From contig NZ_JAGSYE010000001.1 in NCBI RefSeq assembly GCF_025685565.1, positions 682,001 through 746,000 on the forward strand: a DNA stretch of 64,000 nt. The letters are read 5' to 3'. The translations under genes and the position numbers were made by a program. The DNA comes from Granulicella aggregans. Its GTDB lineage: Bacteria; Acidobacteriota; Terriglobia; Terriglobales; Acidobacteriaceae. The notes beneath the pieces are model-generated. The model was given only the letters and a program-made list of their open reading frames with translations, was not told where the DNA came from and ran no database searches. Of the stretch, positions 48,904 through 58,262 are shown piece by piece (within the stretch, counting starts at the first letter, position 1; the number at the start of each line of letters is the position of its first letter).

Positions 48904-50465
48904 GCGAAGCGATGGAGTTGGCGATGGAAGAGCAAAGCAGATCCTCCGCTGCGCGAAGGATGACAAGTGTTGAAGGTATCGCTGCTCCGGCTCCAGCGGT
49001 AGATCTTGACGACGACGAAACCCCCTTCGACAAGCTAAAAGAAGAGTGCGGCGTCATGGCCGTCTACAACCATCCCGACGCCGCCCGGCTCACCTATTGG
49101 GGCCTTTACGCCCTCCAGCATCGCGGCCAGGAGTCCGCCGGCATCGCCAGCGCCGACGGCCAGAACGTCAACGACATCAAGGGCATGGGCCTCGTCTCCG
49201 AGATCTTCAAGGACGACGTCCTCTTACAGCTTCCGGGCCACATGGCCATCGGCCACTCGCGCTACTCCACCACCGGCGACTCCGCGCTCCTCAACGCGCA
49301 ACCCATCTCGGTCGAATCCACCAAGGGCCTCATCGCCATCGCCCACAACGGGAACTTAACGAACCTCGGCAACTCCAAAGAACGCCTCGAGCGCGACGGC
49401 GCCATCTTCCAGACCACCTCGGACTCCGAGATCATCATCCAGCTCATCGCGCACTCCAAAGAGACCACGCTGGTCGACTGCATCGCCGACTCGCTCTCGC
49501 AGGTCGATGGTGCCTTCTCCATCGTCATGATGACCCGCAACCGCATCTTCGCCGCGCGCGATCCCCACGGCTTCCGCCCGCTCTCGATGGGCCGCATCGC
49601 TGGCGTCGACGGCGCTCCCGACACCTTCGTCTTCGCCTCCGAGACCTGCGCCTTCGACCTGCTCCACGCCAAGTACGAGCGCGACGTGCTCCCCGGCGAA
49701 CTCGTCATGGTCTCCGAAGATGGCGTCACCAGCCGCTACTTCAACACCGACGAGAAGCAGGCAAGCTGCGTCTTCGAACACGTCTACTTCGCCCGCCCCG
49801 ACAGCCGCATCTATGGCCGCTGGGTGCAGCAGAGCCGCGAAGAGATGGGCCGGACGCTCGCCCGTGAGTCCGGCGTCCCGGCAGACCTCATCGTCCCCGT
49901 CCCCGACTCCGGCGTGACGGCCGCGATTGGCTATGCCAGCGAGTCCGGCATCCCCTTCAACCTCGGCCTCATCCGCAACCACTACGTAGGCCGCACCTTC
50001 ATCCAGCCCGAACAGCGCGTCCGCGACTTCGGCGTCCGCATGAAGCTGAACCCGGTCCGCAGCCTGCTCGAAGGCAAGCGCGTCATCCTCGTAGACGACT
50101 CCATCATCCGCGGGACGACAAGCCGAAAGATCGTGCGAATGGTAAGGGCCGCAGGCGCAAAAGAAGTGCATATGCGCATCTCCTGCCCGCCCACCATCTC
50201 ACCCTGCTTCTACGGCGTCGACACCCCGAGCACCAAGGACCTCATCGCGGCAAACAGCACGATCGATCAGATCTGCAAGTTCATCGAAGCCGACTCCCTC
50301 GCCTACCTCAGCCACGACGGCCTCTTGCACAGCTGCACCAAGGGCGAGCCAGCAGGCGGCCTCACCAAGGACAGCTTCTGCACCGCCTGCTACACCGGCA
50401 TCTACCCCAGCCAGGTAGTCGACGTCACCGAGATTCTGCCTGCCCCACAAGCCGTCGCCGTCTAA
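48900..50465 (+). CDS. purF: Amidophosphoribosyltransferase
   Basis: A 521-residue PurF. The mature Cys nucleophile is in [60 protein letters not shown] (PRPP loop) and the C-terminal cysteines [13 protein letters not shown] complete the enzyme. It makes phosphoribosylamine. The TTG at 48900 is chosen because GGAGG stands 7 bases before it; its first codon overlaps the purL stop. The 48-residue leader before the Cys is longer than usual, and part of it ([14 protein letters not shown]) is encoded by a repeat related to family E. Processing to expose the Cys is expected. Confidence 0.95.
48932..48967. repeat. Repeat related to family E, inside the purF leader
   Basis: GCAAAGCAGATCCTCCGCTG followed by CGCGAAGGATGACAA. 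Read on the minus strand this is TTGTCATCCTTCGCG...AGATCTGCTTTGC, the layout of family E (TTGTCATTCCCGAAGGGAATCTGCTTTTG). It is in frame with purF and adds 12 codons. Confidence 0.6.
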
Positions 50466-50522
50466 ATTGGCCGCCAAGCCCGTCACGACCCACCACACGG
50501 CCGAATGAACCACCCCAAGCCC

Positions 50523-50558
50523 GTCATTCTGAGGCGCAGCCGAAGAATCCCCGAATTT
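50523..50558. repeat. Dispersed repeat family C copy 3
   Basis: CGTCATTCTGAGGCGCAGCC followed by GAAGAATCCCCGAATT, downstream of purF. Differs from copy 2 at two positions. Confidence 0.8.
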
Positions 50559-50601
50559 CGCTCGTGCCGCCCGAAAACTCGCAAGGCTCACCCGAGCAGT
50601 C

Positions 50602-50665
50602 CGTCATCTCGACCGAAGCCTCTCGCAGTCTCATCGCGAGAGGCGCAGTGGAGAGACCCCCGCAT
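50602..50665. repeat. Dispersed repeat family D copy 2
   Basis: CGTCATCTCGACCGAAGCC, an internal stem TCTCGCA...CGAGAGG, then AGTGGAGAGACCCCCGCAT. Matches copy 3 at 60781 over both ends; the internal stem differs. Families C and D stand side by side between purF and the next gene. Confidence 0.8.
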
Positions 50666-50706
50666 CTCGTCTTAGGTGCCCGCGAGATCAAAGGGTCTCA
50701 CTCACC

Positions 50707-51591
50707 TCAAACATCCAGCTTCTTCAAATACCCAAAGCTCTGCTTCATGCTCTCGAACACCGGCCCCTTCGTCTCGTCCTGATCCAGAAACGCGTACTTG
50801 ATCCCCTGCCGCTTTGCCTGCTTCAACAACTCCGGCCAGTTGATCGTTCCGGTACCCAGCTCCGTAAAATGCTCGGCCACAGCACCCATGGCAAACCCCG
50901 TAGGCGCTCCAGCGGTCCGGTCTTTCATGTGGACGAGGACCGCGCGGTCCGCGTAGCGGTGCAGCATCCCCGCAGGGTCCTGCCCCGCCTGGGTAAGCCA
51001 GTAGAGATCGAACTCCATCTTGACCAACGCGGGATCGGTCTGCGACATCAGCGTATGCCAGCCCGTAACGCCATTCTCCTGCGGCTTGAACTCGTAACAA
51101 TGATTGTGGAAGGCGAACGTCATTCCCGCATCTTTCACGGCCTTACCCCAGCGATTGAAGTCCGCGGCAGCCTTGGCAAAGCCCGCAGTGGAGGTCCACT
51201 GATCCTCGGGCATCATGGGACACACCATGAACTGCAGCCCAAGCTGCTTGCCGTAATCAATCTTCTCCTCAAAGCCCGCATAGTCGAAGTGCGCGGAGAC
51301 CAGCCCGAGACCAGAGTCGGCGACGATCTGCTTCAACTCCGCTGGCGGATGCGTATACGCGATCGGGTAAAGTTCGATCTGCGAGAAGCCCACATCATGG
51401 ATCGACTTGAGCACCGCAGCGAGATTCGTCTGCGCCTGGCGACGAACCATGAAGAGTTGAACGCCATAGGTGAGATGGCTCACGGGAGCCGCAAACGCAT
51501 TGCGCGGCAGGCTAAGCGTACATCCCGCAGCGGCGGCAAGGCTGGCAAGACGGAGCAGATCACGGCGGGTCGGGTTCTTGGGCGGCATCAC
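50707..51591 (-). CDS. Tat-exported sugar phosphate isomerase/epimerase-like protein
   Basis: A 294-residue TIM-barrel protein with a Tat-type signal (PTRRDLLRLASLAAAAGCTL). The core has YGVQLFMVRRQAQTN, IELYPIAYTHPPAELKQ, LGLVSAHFDYAGFEE, FAFHNHCYEFKP, VKMEFDLYWLTQAGQ and VLVHMKDRTAG, the metal-binding set of the xylose isomerase-like superfamily. The twin-arginine motif implies a folded protein exported with its metal. Likely an oxidised-sugar or inositol-type isomerase; substrate unknown. It is single-gene, upstream of two hairpins. Confidence 0.85.
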   Translation of the reverse strand: MMPPKNPTRRDLLRLASLAAAAGCTLSLPRNAFAAPVSHLTYGVQLFMVRRQAQTNLAAVLKSIHDVGFSQIELYPIAYTHPPAELKQIVADSGLGLVSAHFDYAGFEEKIDYGKQLGLQFMVCPMMPEDQWTSTAGFAKAAADFNRWGKAVKDAGMTFAFHNHCYEFKPQENGVTGWHTLMSQTDPALVKMEFDLYWLTQAGQDPAGMLHRYADRAVLVHMKDRTAGAPTGFAMGAVAEHFTELGTGTINWPELLKQAKRQGIKYAFLDQDETKGPVFESMKQSFGYLKKLDV

Positions 51592-51706
51592 GATGCAGGT
51601 ACTCCTGTTGGTGGATTCTCGCTTCGGTGATCTCTAGGGGATCGCCTTAGGACGCAGATCACGATATAGCAGGAGCCGTGCAAGGAGCCAATCGAGGGTA
51701 AACGTC

Positions 51707-51738
51707 AGAAGCCCCGGACATCAAGGTCCGGGGCTTCT
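51707..51738. terminator. Strong hairpin upstream of the Tat-exported gene
   Basis: A 13-base perfect stem, AGAAGCCCCGGAC with GTCCGGGGCTTCT, around a 6-base loop ATCAAG. It lies after the DGC gene (minus) as read from it, with few T residues behind it. It may end transcription or stall the two neighbouring units. Confidence 0.6.
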
Positions 51739-51796
51739 GGGTGGAGCATCCGCTTGTTTGTTCGGAAGACTCCAGGGTCGTTTCTGGGGAGAGAAA

Positions 51797-51827
51797 CCAG
51801 GTCTCGAGTTTTTTTGAGGAGACCTGG
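51797..51827 (-). terminator. Hairpin terminator after the degenerate GGDEF gene
   Basis: CCAGGTCTC and GAGACCTGG enclose a loop containing seven T on the plus strand. Read on the minus strand the hairpin is 21 bases past the stop at 51849 and is followed by TTTCTCTCC, a weak but plausible terminator for that gene. Confidence 0.5.
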
Positions 51828-51848
51828 ACATCCGCGAGTTCTGCACTA

Positions 51849-53105
51849 TTAGCGGATGAGCTTGGCGACTCGGCTTCGATTTGCGATCCGGTCAGGATGT
51901 GGAACCACAACGTCTTCGTGGTTTGGAAGTTTCAGATAAGCGCCGTTACGACCCTGGCGGCGGGCCTCCATCAGGGCAAGCTCAGCGCGCGCGAACACCT
52001 CGCTGGCAGGCTCCTTGAACGCGCACTGCGTGACCCCGATGCTCAGCGTGATGGCCGGCTGATCATGGGGCAGGCTTGGACTCTTCAACGCCTCTTTGAA
52101 GCGTGAGGCGATCACCATCGCGTGTTCGGCTGCGTTCTCCGGGAGCAGAAGGAAGAACCGGTCCTCGGCAACGCGGCCGCACTTATCGTAAAAGCGCAGG
52201 ATCGACGAAACTGTTTTGACGACCGTCTTGAGAGCATCAACACTCCGCGCAGCGCCATGCGTATCCGCGATCGACTTGAAGTGGTCGACCTCGATCAGCA
52301 TCACGGACACCGGGCTATGCGTCCGGCTGCTGCGGGCGATCTCCGAGTCCAGCGCATCTTCAATGCCGTAACGGTTCAGCGTCCCCGTAACCGGATCAAG
52401 CTGCCCCTGCTGCTTGATCGCCTGCGCGACCTCCGCAAGGAACATCAGCACGCCGAACAGTCCCGAGGCACAGAGAAAGATCACATCGCCCAGCGTGGAA
52501 AGTGTCTCCAGCGCAAGATGCACCGAGGCAAGCTGATCCGCGGCGCTGGTTGCGCCATCCTCCATCAACATACCCGGCCACGTCACGCCCACCGCAAAGC
52601 ACAGTGGCAACAAGGCCGAGAAGCAAAGAAAACCGGCCAGCACCTGGAGCAGAAAGCTCCGGTTCGAGCGGCGGTAAAACTCGGCGGCCATCATCGCCCG
52701 GACCAGGGCGATAAAGGCCGACATCGCGACCAGGCGCGGAACAGCAAGATCGTAGACAGCGGTGAAGTAGAGCACGACGGCAGCCGTCACCGCGGCAGCA
52801 TCATAGAGCAGCGAAAGCACACCCTTGCTCTCAAAGAAGCTGATCGTGCCCCGGTACATCATCACGTAGGCGCCGAGATAGATCAGGCTCGGAATCACCA
52901 CCGACACAAACGGGCGAGACCCTCCCTGTCCCAGCAGCAACATCGTCGCCGGAACCCAGAGCAGGAAGCCATACGCATGAGCGTTCGAGCCACGAGGATT
53001 TGGATACGTCCGGCGAACCGCGAGCAGCACCAGGGCAAACGCCGCCGCAAGCGGCAACTGCGATGCAAGCAGAGTTCGGGGGTCCAACCAGGAAAGGATA
53101 TGCAT
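51849..53105 (-). CDS. Membrane GGDEF-like protein with degenerate active site
   Basis: From the ATG at 53105 (MHILSWLDPRTLLASQLP) 418 residues. About six to seven hydrophobic helices lie in residues 10-230, then a GGDEF domain (about 245-400): DPVTGTLNRYGIEDALDSEI and VSVMLIEVDHFKSIADTHGA are typical, but the signature reads GRVAEDRFFLLLP where RYGGDEF stands in active enzymes. The first Gly and the catalytic Glu are replaced by Ala and Arg. The Asp is kept. The protein may bind GTP or act as a c-di-GMP or regulatory platform and probably does not make c-di-GMP. The start at 53162 is possible but less likely. Confidence 0.88.
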   Translation of the reverse strand: MHILSWLDPRTLLASQLPLAAAFALVLLAVRRTYPNPRGSNAHAYGFLLWVPATMLLLGQGGSRPFVSVVIPSLIYLGAYVMMYRGTISFFESKGVLSLLYDAAAVTAAVVLYFTAVYDLAVPRLVAMSAFIALVRAMMAAEFYRRSNRSFLLQVLAGFLCFSALLPLCFAVGVTWPGMLMEDGATSAADQLASVHLALETLSTLGDVIFLCASGLFGVLMFLAEVAQAIKQQGQLDPVTGTLNRYGIEDALDSEIARSSRTHSPVSVMLIEVDHFKSIADTHGAARSVDALKTVVKTVSSILRFYDKCGRVAEDRFFLLLPENAAEHAMVIASRFKEALKSPSLPHDQPAITLSIGVTQCAFKEPASEVFARAELALMEARRQGRNGAYLKLPNHEDVVVPHPDRIANRSRVAKLIR

Positions 53106-53280
53106 TGACCTGCCTTCTCGAAAAAAGTCTATCGAGTGAGGCTGGGGCAGCGTATCCCCCAATCATGGTAGGAATGCGGCACTTCAGGACATTACTTTAT
53201 GCCGATAGGAGGGGTTGGAGACGCCCACCCCGCCGCGGTTCTTTCGCCGCAGGGCAGGCATCGCCGAGCTACGGGTAAAG

Positions 53281-53577
53281 CTACTTCTTGACAGGAGCGA
53301 TGGTGTCCTTCGCGACCTTCGCGATGCGGAACTTCACCACGGTCTTGGCCTTGATCTTGAGCGGCTCGCCGGTCTGGGGGTTGCGGCCGAGGCGGGCCTT
53401 GCGGTCTGCCTTGACGAGCTTGCCAATGCCGGGGATGGTGAACTCGCCGTTCTTCTTGGTCTCCTTGACGGCGGTCTCGGCCAGCAGCTCGAGGAAGCCT
53501 GCAGTCTGCTTGTTGGTGAGTTCGAGCTTCTCCGCGAGGTGGCGGACGAGTGCTGTCTTGGTCATTCCCTTTGCCAT
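53281..53577 (-). CDS. DNA-binding protein HU
   Basis: A 98-residue HU/IHF-family protein: MAKGMTKTALVRHLAEKLEL, a GEFTIPGIGKLVKADRKAR beta arm, and the signature GRNPQTGEPLKIKAKTVVKF in the DNA-contacting arm. It packages the nucleoid as a dimer. The N-terminus is slightly longer than E. coli HU. GGAG-like AAGGAG stands 7 bases before the ATG. Upstream is an AT-rich region with a TTGACA (53760-53765, minus strand) that may be its -35 box. DUF2461 lies further upstream on the same strand. Confidence 0.95.
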   Translation of the reverse strand: MAKGMTKTALVRHLAEKLELTNKQTAGFLELLAETAVKETKKNGEFTIPGIGKLVKADRKARLGRNPQTGEPLKIKAKTVVKFRIAKVAKDTIAPVKK

Positions 53578-53840
53578 GTTTTCGTGCTCCTTAAAAATGA
53601 ATTGAAACGATATGTCTCACCGGTCCGGACAGCCTTCGCAAGGCTTATGCTGGCGGTCGGCGCGTGAGGCAAAATTCTCGATCTGTCGCTGAAATCCCCA
53701 ATGTTTACAAGGGTTCCGAGAACTGTACCGGTATTCACCTTCGGCCTTTACGGGCTATTTGTCAACCGTGTTTGTCGAGTTTCCACAGGAATTTATGGGT
53801 TTTTTAGGCATTTGTGCCGTTTAAGCCTCCTTTTGCCTGA
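53578..53840. other. AT-richer promoter region of the HU gene
   Basis: The 263 bases before the HU gene are markedly AT-richer than the window. On the minus strand a TTGACA lies at 53765-53760; no -10 at 17 bases is clear. Nothing else is recognisable. Confidence 0.4.
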
Positions 53841-54611
53841 TTATCGCGCGCTTGGCAGACCAAACAGAGCCTTGTTTACTGACGTCGGCGGTGTTCGTGC
53901 CTCGCCGGAGTTTTCGCCGATCAGAGGCGTATTCAGCAGCTCCACCAGCGGCGTCGCACGCTCAAACCGCGAGACGATCTGCTTCAACAGCGTGGGCTTC
54001 AGCGCCTCTTCCGCAGGCAGCGTCGCCGACACGCCCCACTGCCGATGCAGCAGCAGATCAAGCGCCGCATCGTCAGGAGAAAATCCCTTCGGCGCACGCG
54101 TCAGCTTCAGCCCGTCGAACGGAGTCAGCACCGAGGTGAGCTTTTTATCGGAGAGCATCGCACGAAGCTGAGCGTGATGATTGCCACCGTCCGCCGACAG
54201 ATACTGCCGAATCGCGAAGAGCTGTTCACGCTCCGGCATATAGACTCCAGCAGCGATCGTGATCGAGTTCTGGTTCAACTCAAAGTAGTATCCGCCGCCG
54301 GATGTCTTCTCCAGCCCAGCCCGCGCCCACCACGCGGCAACGTTGGTCTTATACGGCTGCTTGTTCGGGCTGAAGCGGATGTCGCGATAGATCCGCATCA
54401 TCACCTTCTGCGGAGGCCTGACATGCTGCGGGGCGAAGCCAGCGAATGCATGATTGATCGCTTCGATCAGCGCCAGCATCGGAGCCTTCAGCTCGCGCTC
54501 GTAGATGGGCTTCCGTTCGTCGAACCAGACGCGATCGTTGTTGCGCTTCAGACCGCGAAGAAACTTGATGGATTCAGCCGTAAACACAGGAGAGGAAGAC
54601 TTCGTAGCCAT
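53841..54611 (-). CDS. DUF2461-family protein
   Basis: A 256-residue protein. FLRGLKRNNDRVWFDERKPI near residue 20, MRIYRDIRFSPNKQPYKTNV with the YKTN block, GGGYYFELNQNSITIAAGVY, and PKGFSPDDAALDLLLHR are the DUF2461 landmarks. The family is widespread and of unknown function. It is soluble by appearance. It lies between HU and the VOC-domain gene on the same strand, with 26 bases to the latter. Confidence 0.85.
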   Translation of the reverse strand: MATKSSSPVFTAESIKFLRGLKRNNDRVWFDERKPIYERELKAPMLALIEAINHAFAGFAPQHVRPPQKVMMRIYRDIRFSPNKQPYKTNVAAWWARAGLEKTSGGGYYFELNQNSITIAAGVYMPEREQLFAIRQYLSADGGNHHAQLRAMLSDKKLTSVLTPFDGLKLTRAPKGFSPDDAALDLLLHRQWGVSATLPAEEALKPTLLKQIVSRFERATPLVELLNTPLIGENSGEARTPPTSVNKALFGLPSAR

Positions 54612-54636
54612 CCGTCGATTCTAGAGGCTTGCACCT

Positions 54637-55572
54637 TTATTTCGTCGGACTCGTCGCCGTGAACTCCGAACAACAAGGCTTCATCACCGGCTGAAACTCC
54701 ATCAACTCCACCCGCGTTCCATCGGGGTCATACCAGTTGGCCTGCCACTTGCCATCGAGCCCCATCGAAGGCCCATCGTGCCGAGGTGCCAGGCGATCTT
54801 CCGCATACAGCGTCGTCACCGCCTTCTCCATGTTCGGCACGCCAATCGAGAAGTGATTCATTACCCCCAGCGCCCGCGCATCGACATGATCGAGCGGCGT
54901 CGTCGAGCCATCGCCGACCATCATGTACTCCATCCAGTCCTTGCCCTCCGGCACCTGCAGCGAGATCCAGTCCACATGGTCAGGCTTCATCGCCCCATAC
55001 CAATACGGCCGAAAGCCCAACAGGTCACGATAAAACTTGTCCTCGGCAGCCTTGCTCTTCACCATATAGCCGACATGAATGATCCGCGTCCCAATAGGCT
55101 TCGCCGCTAGGGGCAGAGCATGTGCTTTGCCCGTCTGAACAAACTCCACCAGATTGCCTTCAGGATCGCGCGAGCCGAACCAGATGCTGCCATCGGACGC
55201 CGTCTTTACGTCGCCCAATCGTTCGGCGTGACGCGCTTCCATGTAGCTATGCAGGCCCTTTGCGTCGACTGTGTTGAACGCGACGCAGTTCAACCGGCTG
55301 AAGCCATGTTCCGCCGGCAGCGGCAGCACCTCGACAAACTGCGTCGCGCTAAAGGAGTACCGCACTCCCGAAGCATCCTGCGGGTCCACCCCCTTCGCTG
55401 CGCCAAGGATGTGGCCATAGAAGTTCTCACTCGCCGCCATGTCGCTGGAATACACGCATATGTGCGAGATGCCGGTAATGGCCGGACGCGCAGGTTCAGC
55501 GTTCGCTGTAAGTGAAGCTGCGAGGAGGCAGACGGACGGAAGGATGAAGCGGCAAAAAGAGCGGAGTGTCAT
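54637..55572 (-). CDS. Exported two-domain VOC (glyoxalase-fold) protein
   Basis: A 311-residue protein with a signal peptide (LPSVCLLAASLTANA). Two VOC modules follow: GISHICVYSSDMAASENFYG (first) and RIIHVGYMVKSKAAEDKFYR (second), each with a metal-type His (HI, HV) and the Glu ends PEGNLVEFVQ and PDGTRVELMEFQP. The fold is used by dioxygenases, glyoxalases and resistance proteins. The exported VOC pair is of a type common in Acidobacteriota; substrate is unknown. It lies next to DUF2461 on the same strand. Confidence 0.85.
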   Translation of the reverse strand: MTLRSFCRFILPSVCLLAASLTANAEPARPAITGISHICVYSSDMAASENFYGHILGAAKGVDPQDASGVRYSFSATQFVEVLPLPAEHGFSRLNCVAFNTVDAKGLHSYMEARHAERLGDVKTASDGSIWFGSRDPEGNLVEFVQTGKAHALPLAAKPIGTRIIHVGYMVKSKAAEDKFYRDLLGFRPYWYGAMKPDHVDWISLQVPEGKDWMEYMMVGDGSTTPLDHVDARALGVMNHFSIGVPNMEKAVTTLYAEDRLAPRHDGPSMGLDGKWQANWYDPDGTRVELMEFQPVMKPCCSEFTATSPTK

Positions 55573-55647
55573 CGCTCAACACGATAGACCTCGCGAAAGC
55601 CCCGAGTCTACCTCTGCCCTGATAAATCGATTGACCGCTCCACGCCC

Positions 55648-56472
55648 TTAGTTCATCCAGCTTCGATCATTCGGGTTCCGCTTGTCATCCGGATCGACAT
55701 AGCGCCCATCCTTGTCGAAGTGAACCTCGCGGTTCTGCCCGCGCATGTACACCTCGAACTTCTTCGCCGCGCGCCGCCGCTTCCACCGGTAGTACCCGTT
55801 CCGTATCCCGAAGTACCGCTCCGTAACCCCGAAGGCCAGCCCACGCGTGGGCGCGAATCGCACAAACAGATATCCGCACAGCGCGCCCGAAAGCTGCAGC
55901 AACGCTCCAAACCGGTCGCCGCCCTTCAGCAGCACTGCGACGGCGATCAGGATGTAGATCGTCACCATGTACTTCGCCTTCAGCCGCAGCACGAAGAAGA
56001 GCAGGAACTCCTGGTCGCCGAAGATCATCCCGATCGCGACCAGCAGCCCGAAGACACCAGCCCACGCCCCATAGGTAAAGTCGTGTGGGTCGAGCCCGAC
56101 GACATGCGTCAGCGTAATCGCCGAGGCCAGCACCGCGCCGCCGATCGACGCCGAGAAGAACAGCTCATACAGCCACCGGCTGCCATAAGCGCCTTCCAGC
56201 AGTGACCCGGTGAACCACAACGTCAGCATCCCGAACAGAATGTCGGTGATGCCCACGTGAACGAACGCGTAGGTCACCGGCTGCCAGAGCATCCCGGTCA
56301 GGAAGTGCGCCGGTTCAAGCACCAGTCCGGCAGTCAGCAGTTGGCCAACGCCGGGGGCGATCCACGCCAGCACAGCCAGCGTGAAGAAGACGGCTACGTT
56401 CACCAGAACCAGCTTGCGCGTGGCTCCGGCGAAGGGAGGGAAGGTCATCGTGATCGGGCCGGAGCGGGGCAT
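55648..56472 (-). CDS. Rhomboid-family membrane protein without catalytic residues
   Basis: From the ATG at 56472 (MPRSGPITMTFPPFAGATRK) 274 residues with six hydrophobic helices and a basic, highly charged C-terminal tail (YYRWKRRRAAKKFEVYMRGQ, NREVHFDKDGRYVDPDD). The rhomboid frame is there: WQPVTYAFVH and GSRWLYELFF. But the catalytic GxSG reads GAWAG before VFGLL (Trp137 in place of Ser), and the usual His helix reads LQLSGALCG. It is therefore a pseudoprotease, similar in logic to iRhoms or Derlins. An upstream start at 56550 is possible. No partner is evident. Confidence 0.82.
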   Translation of the reverse strand: MPRSGPITMTFPPFAGATRKLVLVNVAVFFTLAVLAWIAPGVGQLLTAGLVLEPAHFLTGMLWQPVTYAFVHVGITDILFGMLTLWFTGSLLEGAYGSRWLYELFFSASIGGAVLASAITLTHVVGLDPHDFTYGAWAGVFGLLVAIGMIFGDQEFLLFFVLRLKAKYMVTIYILIAVAVLLKGGDRFGALLQLSGALCGYLFVRFAPTRGLAFGVTERYFGIRNGYYRWKRRRAAKKFEVYMRGQNREVHFDKDGRYVDPDDKRNPNDRSWMN

Positions 56473-56688
56473 GGCACCTCTTATTCCATCATAGGCCGGG
56501 AGATGCCGGGTAAACGCGAGAAGCAACCGGAGGAGGTAACCACGGTTCACGACCGGAATGGAACCCGGCCGCTCCTGCTTACGAAGGACTGACCCAGTGA
56601 TAAACCCGCTGAATCAGCTGATAAATGCGATGATCCCGCGATCAAATTGCTGATTGATTTGACCGCATAGCTCGGCTCATAATCGTGC

Positions 56689-57771
56689 ATGGCGACAACT
56701 TCCGCGTTCGTTCCGAGCTCCGCGCTCCTCGCACCCCCGTCCGCCTCGCAGCCCGAACTCCCCCGCGACTGTACCTTCTCCGAGTCCGACTGGCGCGCGC
56801 TAGCACCCTTCTGGTACCCCGTCGCCTTCTCGCACGAGGTCACCGGCCAGCCCTACGCCGCCCGCCTCCTCGACGAACGCGTCGTCCTCTACCGCATCTC
56901 CGACGGCACCGTCCACGCCGCCCGCGACATCTGCTTCCACCGCGGCGTCCCCATGAGCATGGGCCACGTCGAAGGCGACGAGATCATCTGCCGCTACCAC
57001 GGTCTCCGCTACGACTGCTCCGGCAAGTGCGTCTCCATCCCCGCCCATCCCAACGGAGCCATCTCGCCCCGCCTCCGCCTGCAGGTCTATCAGGCGCAGG
57101 AGAAGTACGGCCTCATCTGGGTCCGACTCGTCGACGACGGCCCGCGCGAACTCCCCGAGATGACCGAATGGAACGACCCCGACTACATCCAGGTCCTCCC
57201 CGAAAGCGTCGACATCGCCGCCGCCGCAGGCCGCCAGATCGAAGGCTTCCTCGACGTCAGCCACTTCGCATTCGTCCACAAAGAGAGCTTCGGCGAACCC
57301 GACAACCCCGTCGTCCCCGACTACGTCGTCACCAAGACCAAGTCCGGCTTCATCGCCGACTACATCAGCTCCGTCAGCAACTACGCCCACGGCTTCAAAC
57401 ACCTCGGCCCCCCGGACTTCATGTGGCATCGCCGCTTCGAGACCTTCCTGCCCTTCACCGCGAAGCTGACGGTGATCTTTCCCGGCGGCGGCAAGCTGCA
57501 CATCATGAACGCCGCATCACCCGTCTCCGCGCGCAAGACGCGCCTCTTCGTGCCCATCTGCCGCAACTTCGACAAGGAAGCCGACCTTCAGCCAACGCTG
57601 GACTTCAACTACCAGGTCTTCGCCGAAGATATCGCCATCGTCGAACGCCAGTTCCCCGAAGACCTTCCCCTCGATCTCCACGCCGAAGCCCATTTCCCCG
57701 CCGACCGCAGCTCCATCACCTACCGCAAGGGCCTGGCCGCGCTAGGCCTGGGCCGCAGCTACACCGCGTAA
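56689..57771 (+). CDS. Rieske non-haem iron oxygenase, alpha-subunit type
   Basis: A 360-residue protein. The Rieske centre has Cys82 and His84 in CFHRG and Cys101 and His104 in CRYHG. The mononuclear iron site is DxxHxxxxH in LDVSHFAFVH (Asp189, His192, His197). This matches the ring-hydroxylating or O-demethylase family. No ferredoxin, reductase or beta subunit gene is nearby, so electron donors are encoded elsewhere. Substrate is unknown. A cupin gene follows after 17 bases, probably cotranscribed. Confidence 0.9.
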   Translation: MATTSAFVPSSALLAPPSASQPELPRDCTFSESDWRALAPFWYPVAFSHEVTGQPYAARLLDERVVLYRISDGTVHAARDICFHRGVPMSMGHVEGDEIICRYHGLRYDCSGKCVSIPAHPNGAISPRLRLQVYQAQEKYGLIWVRLVDDGPRELPEMTEWNDPDYIQVLPESVDIAAAAGRQIEGFLDVSHFAFVHKESFGEPDNPVVPDYVVTKTKSGFIADYISSVSNYAHGFKHLGPPDFMWHRRFETFLPFTAKLTVIFPGGGKLHIMNAASPVSARKTRLFVPICRNFDKEADLQPTLDFNYQVFAEDIAIVERQFPEDLPLDLHAEAHFPADRSSITYRKGLAALGLGRSYTA

Positions 57772-57787
57772 GCAGATTAGGAGTCCG

Positions 57788-58225
57788 ATGAACTACCTTT
57801 CGCTGGCAATAATCTTCCTGCTGCCTCTTTTCTCGCAGACCGCACCACCCACCCAAACCTCCGTCGAGGTCGTAAACATCGAGAAGCAGCCCTGGTCGAC
57901 AGCCGCGGACAACGCCGTCGCTCGCCAGATCGTCAGCCCCCAGAACTCACGCGCCAAGAAGATCAGCATGGCCGACATCATCATCCCCGCCGGCGTCGAG
58001 GTGAAGCGGCACCACCACCCGGTCGCCGAAGAGATTTACTACATCACCTCAGGCGAGGGCATCATGACGATCAACGGCGCATCCCGCCGCGTCGGCAAGG
58101 GCGACGCCATCGTGATCGAACCCGGCGACGTCCACAAGTTCCTCAACGACACCAAGGCCGACGTCCGCATGATCGTCACCTCAACCCCCGCCTGGACACC
58201 CGACTCCATCGTCATGAACCCATAA
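57788..58225 (+). CDS. Exported cupin-domain protein
   Basis: A 145-residue protein with a signal-like N-terminus (YLSLAIIFLLPLFSQTA) and one cupin_2 domain: VKRHHHPVAEEIYYITSGEG holds the two-His/Glu metal motif 1 and GDVHKFLNDT motif 2. Such small cupins are often metal-dependent dioxygenases or isomerases. It follows the Rieske gene with 17 bases between. Function unknown; the tight coupling suggests a shared pathway. Confidence 0.82.
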   Translation: MNYLSLAIIFLLPLFSQTAPPTQTSVEVVNIEKQPWSTAADNAVARQIVSPQNSRAKKISMADIIIPAGVEVKRHHHPVAEEIYYITSGEGIMTINGASRRVGKGDAIVIEPGDVHKFLNDTKADVRMIVTSTPAWTPDSIVMNP

Positions 58226-58262
58226 CCACACCGCCCGTATCTTCACATCTGCGACACAGCCT

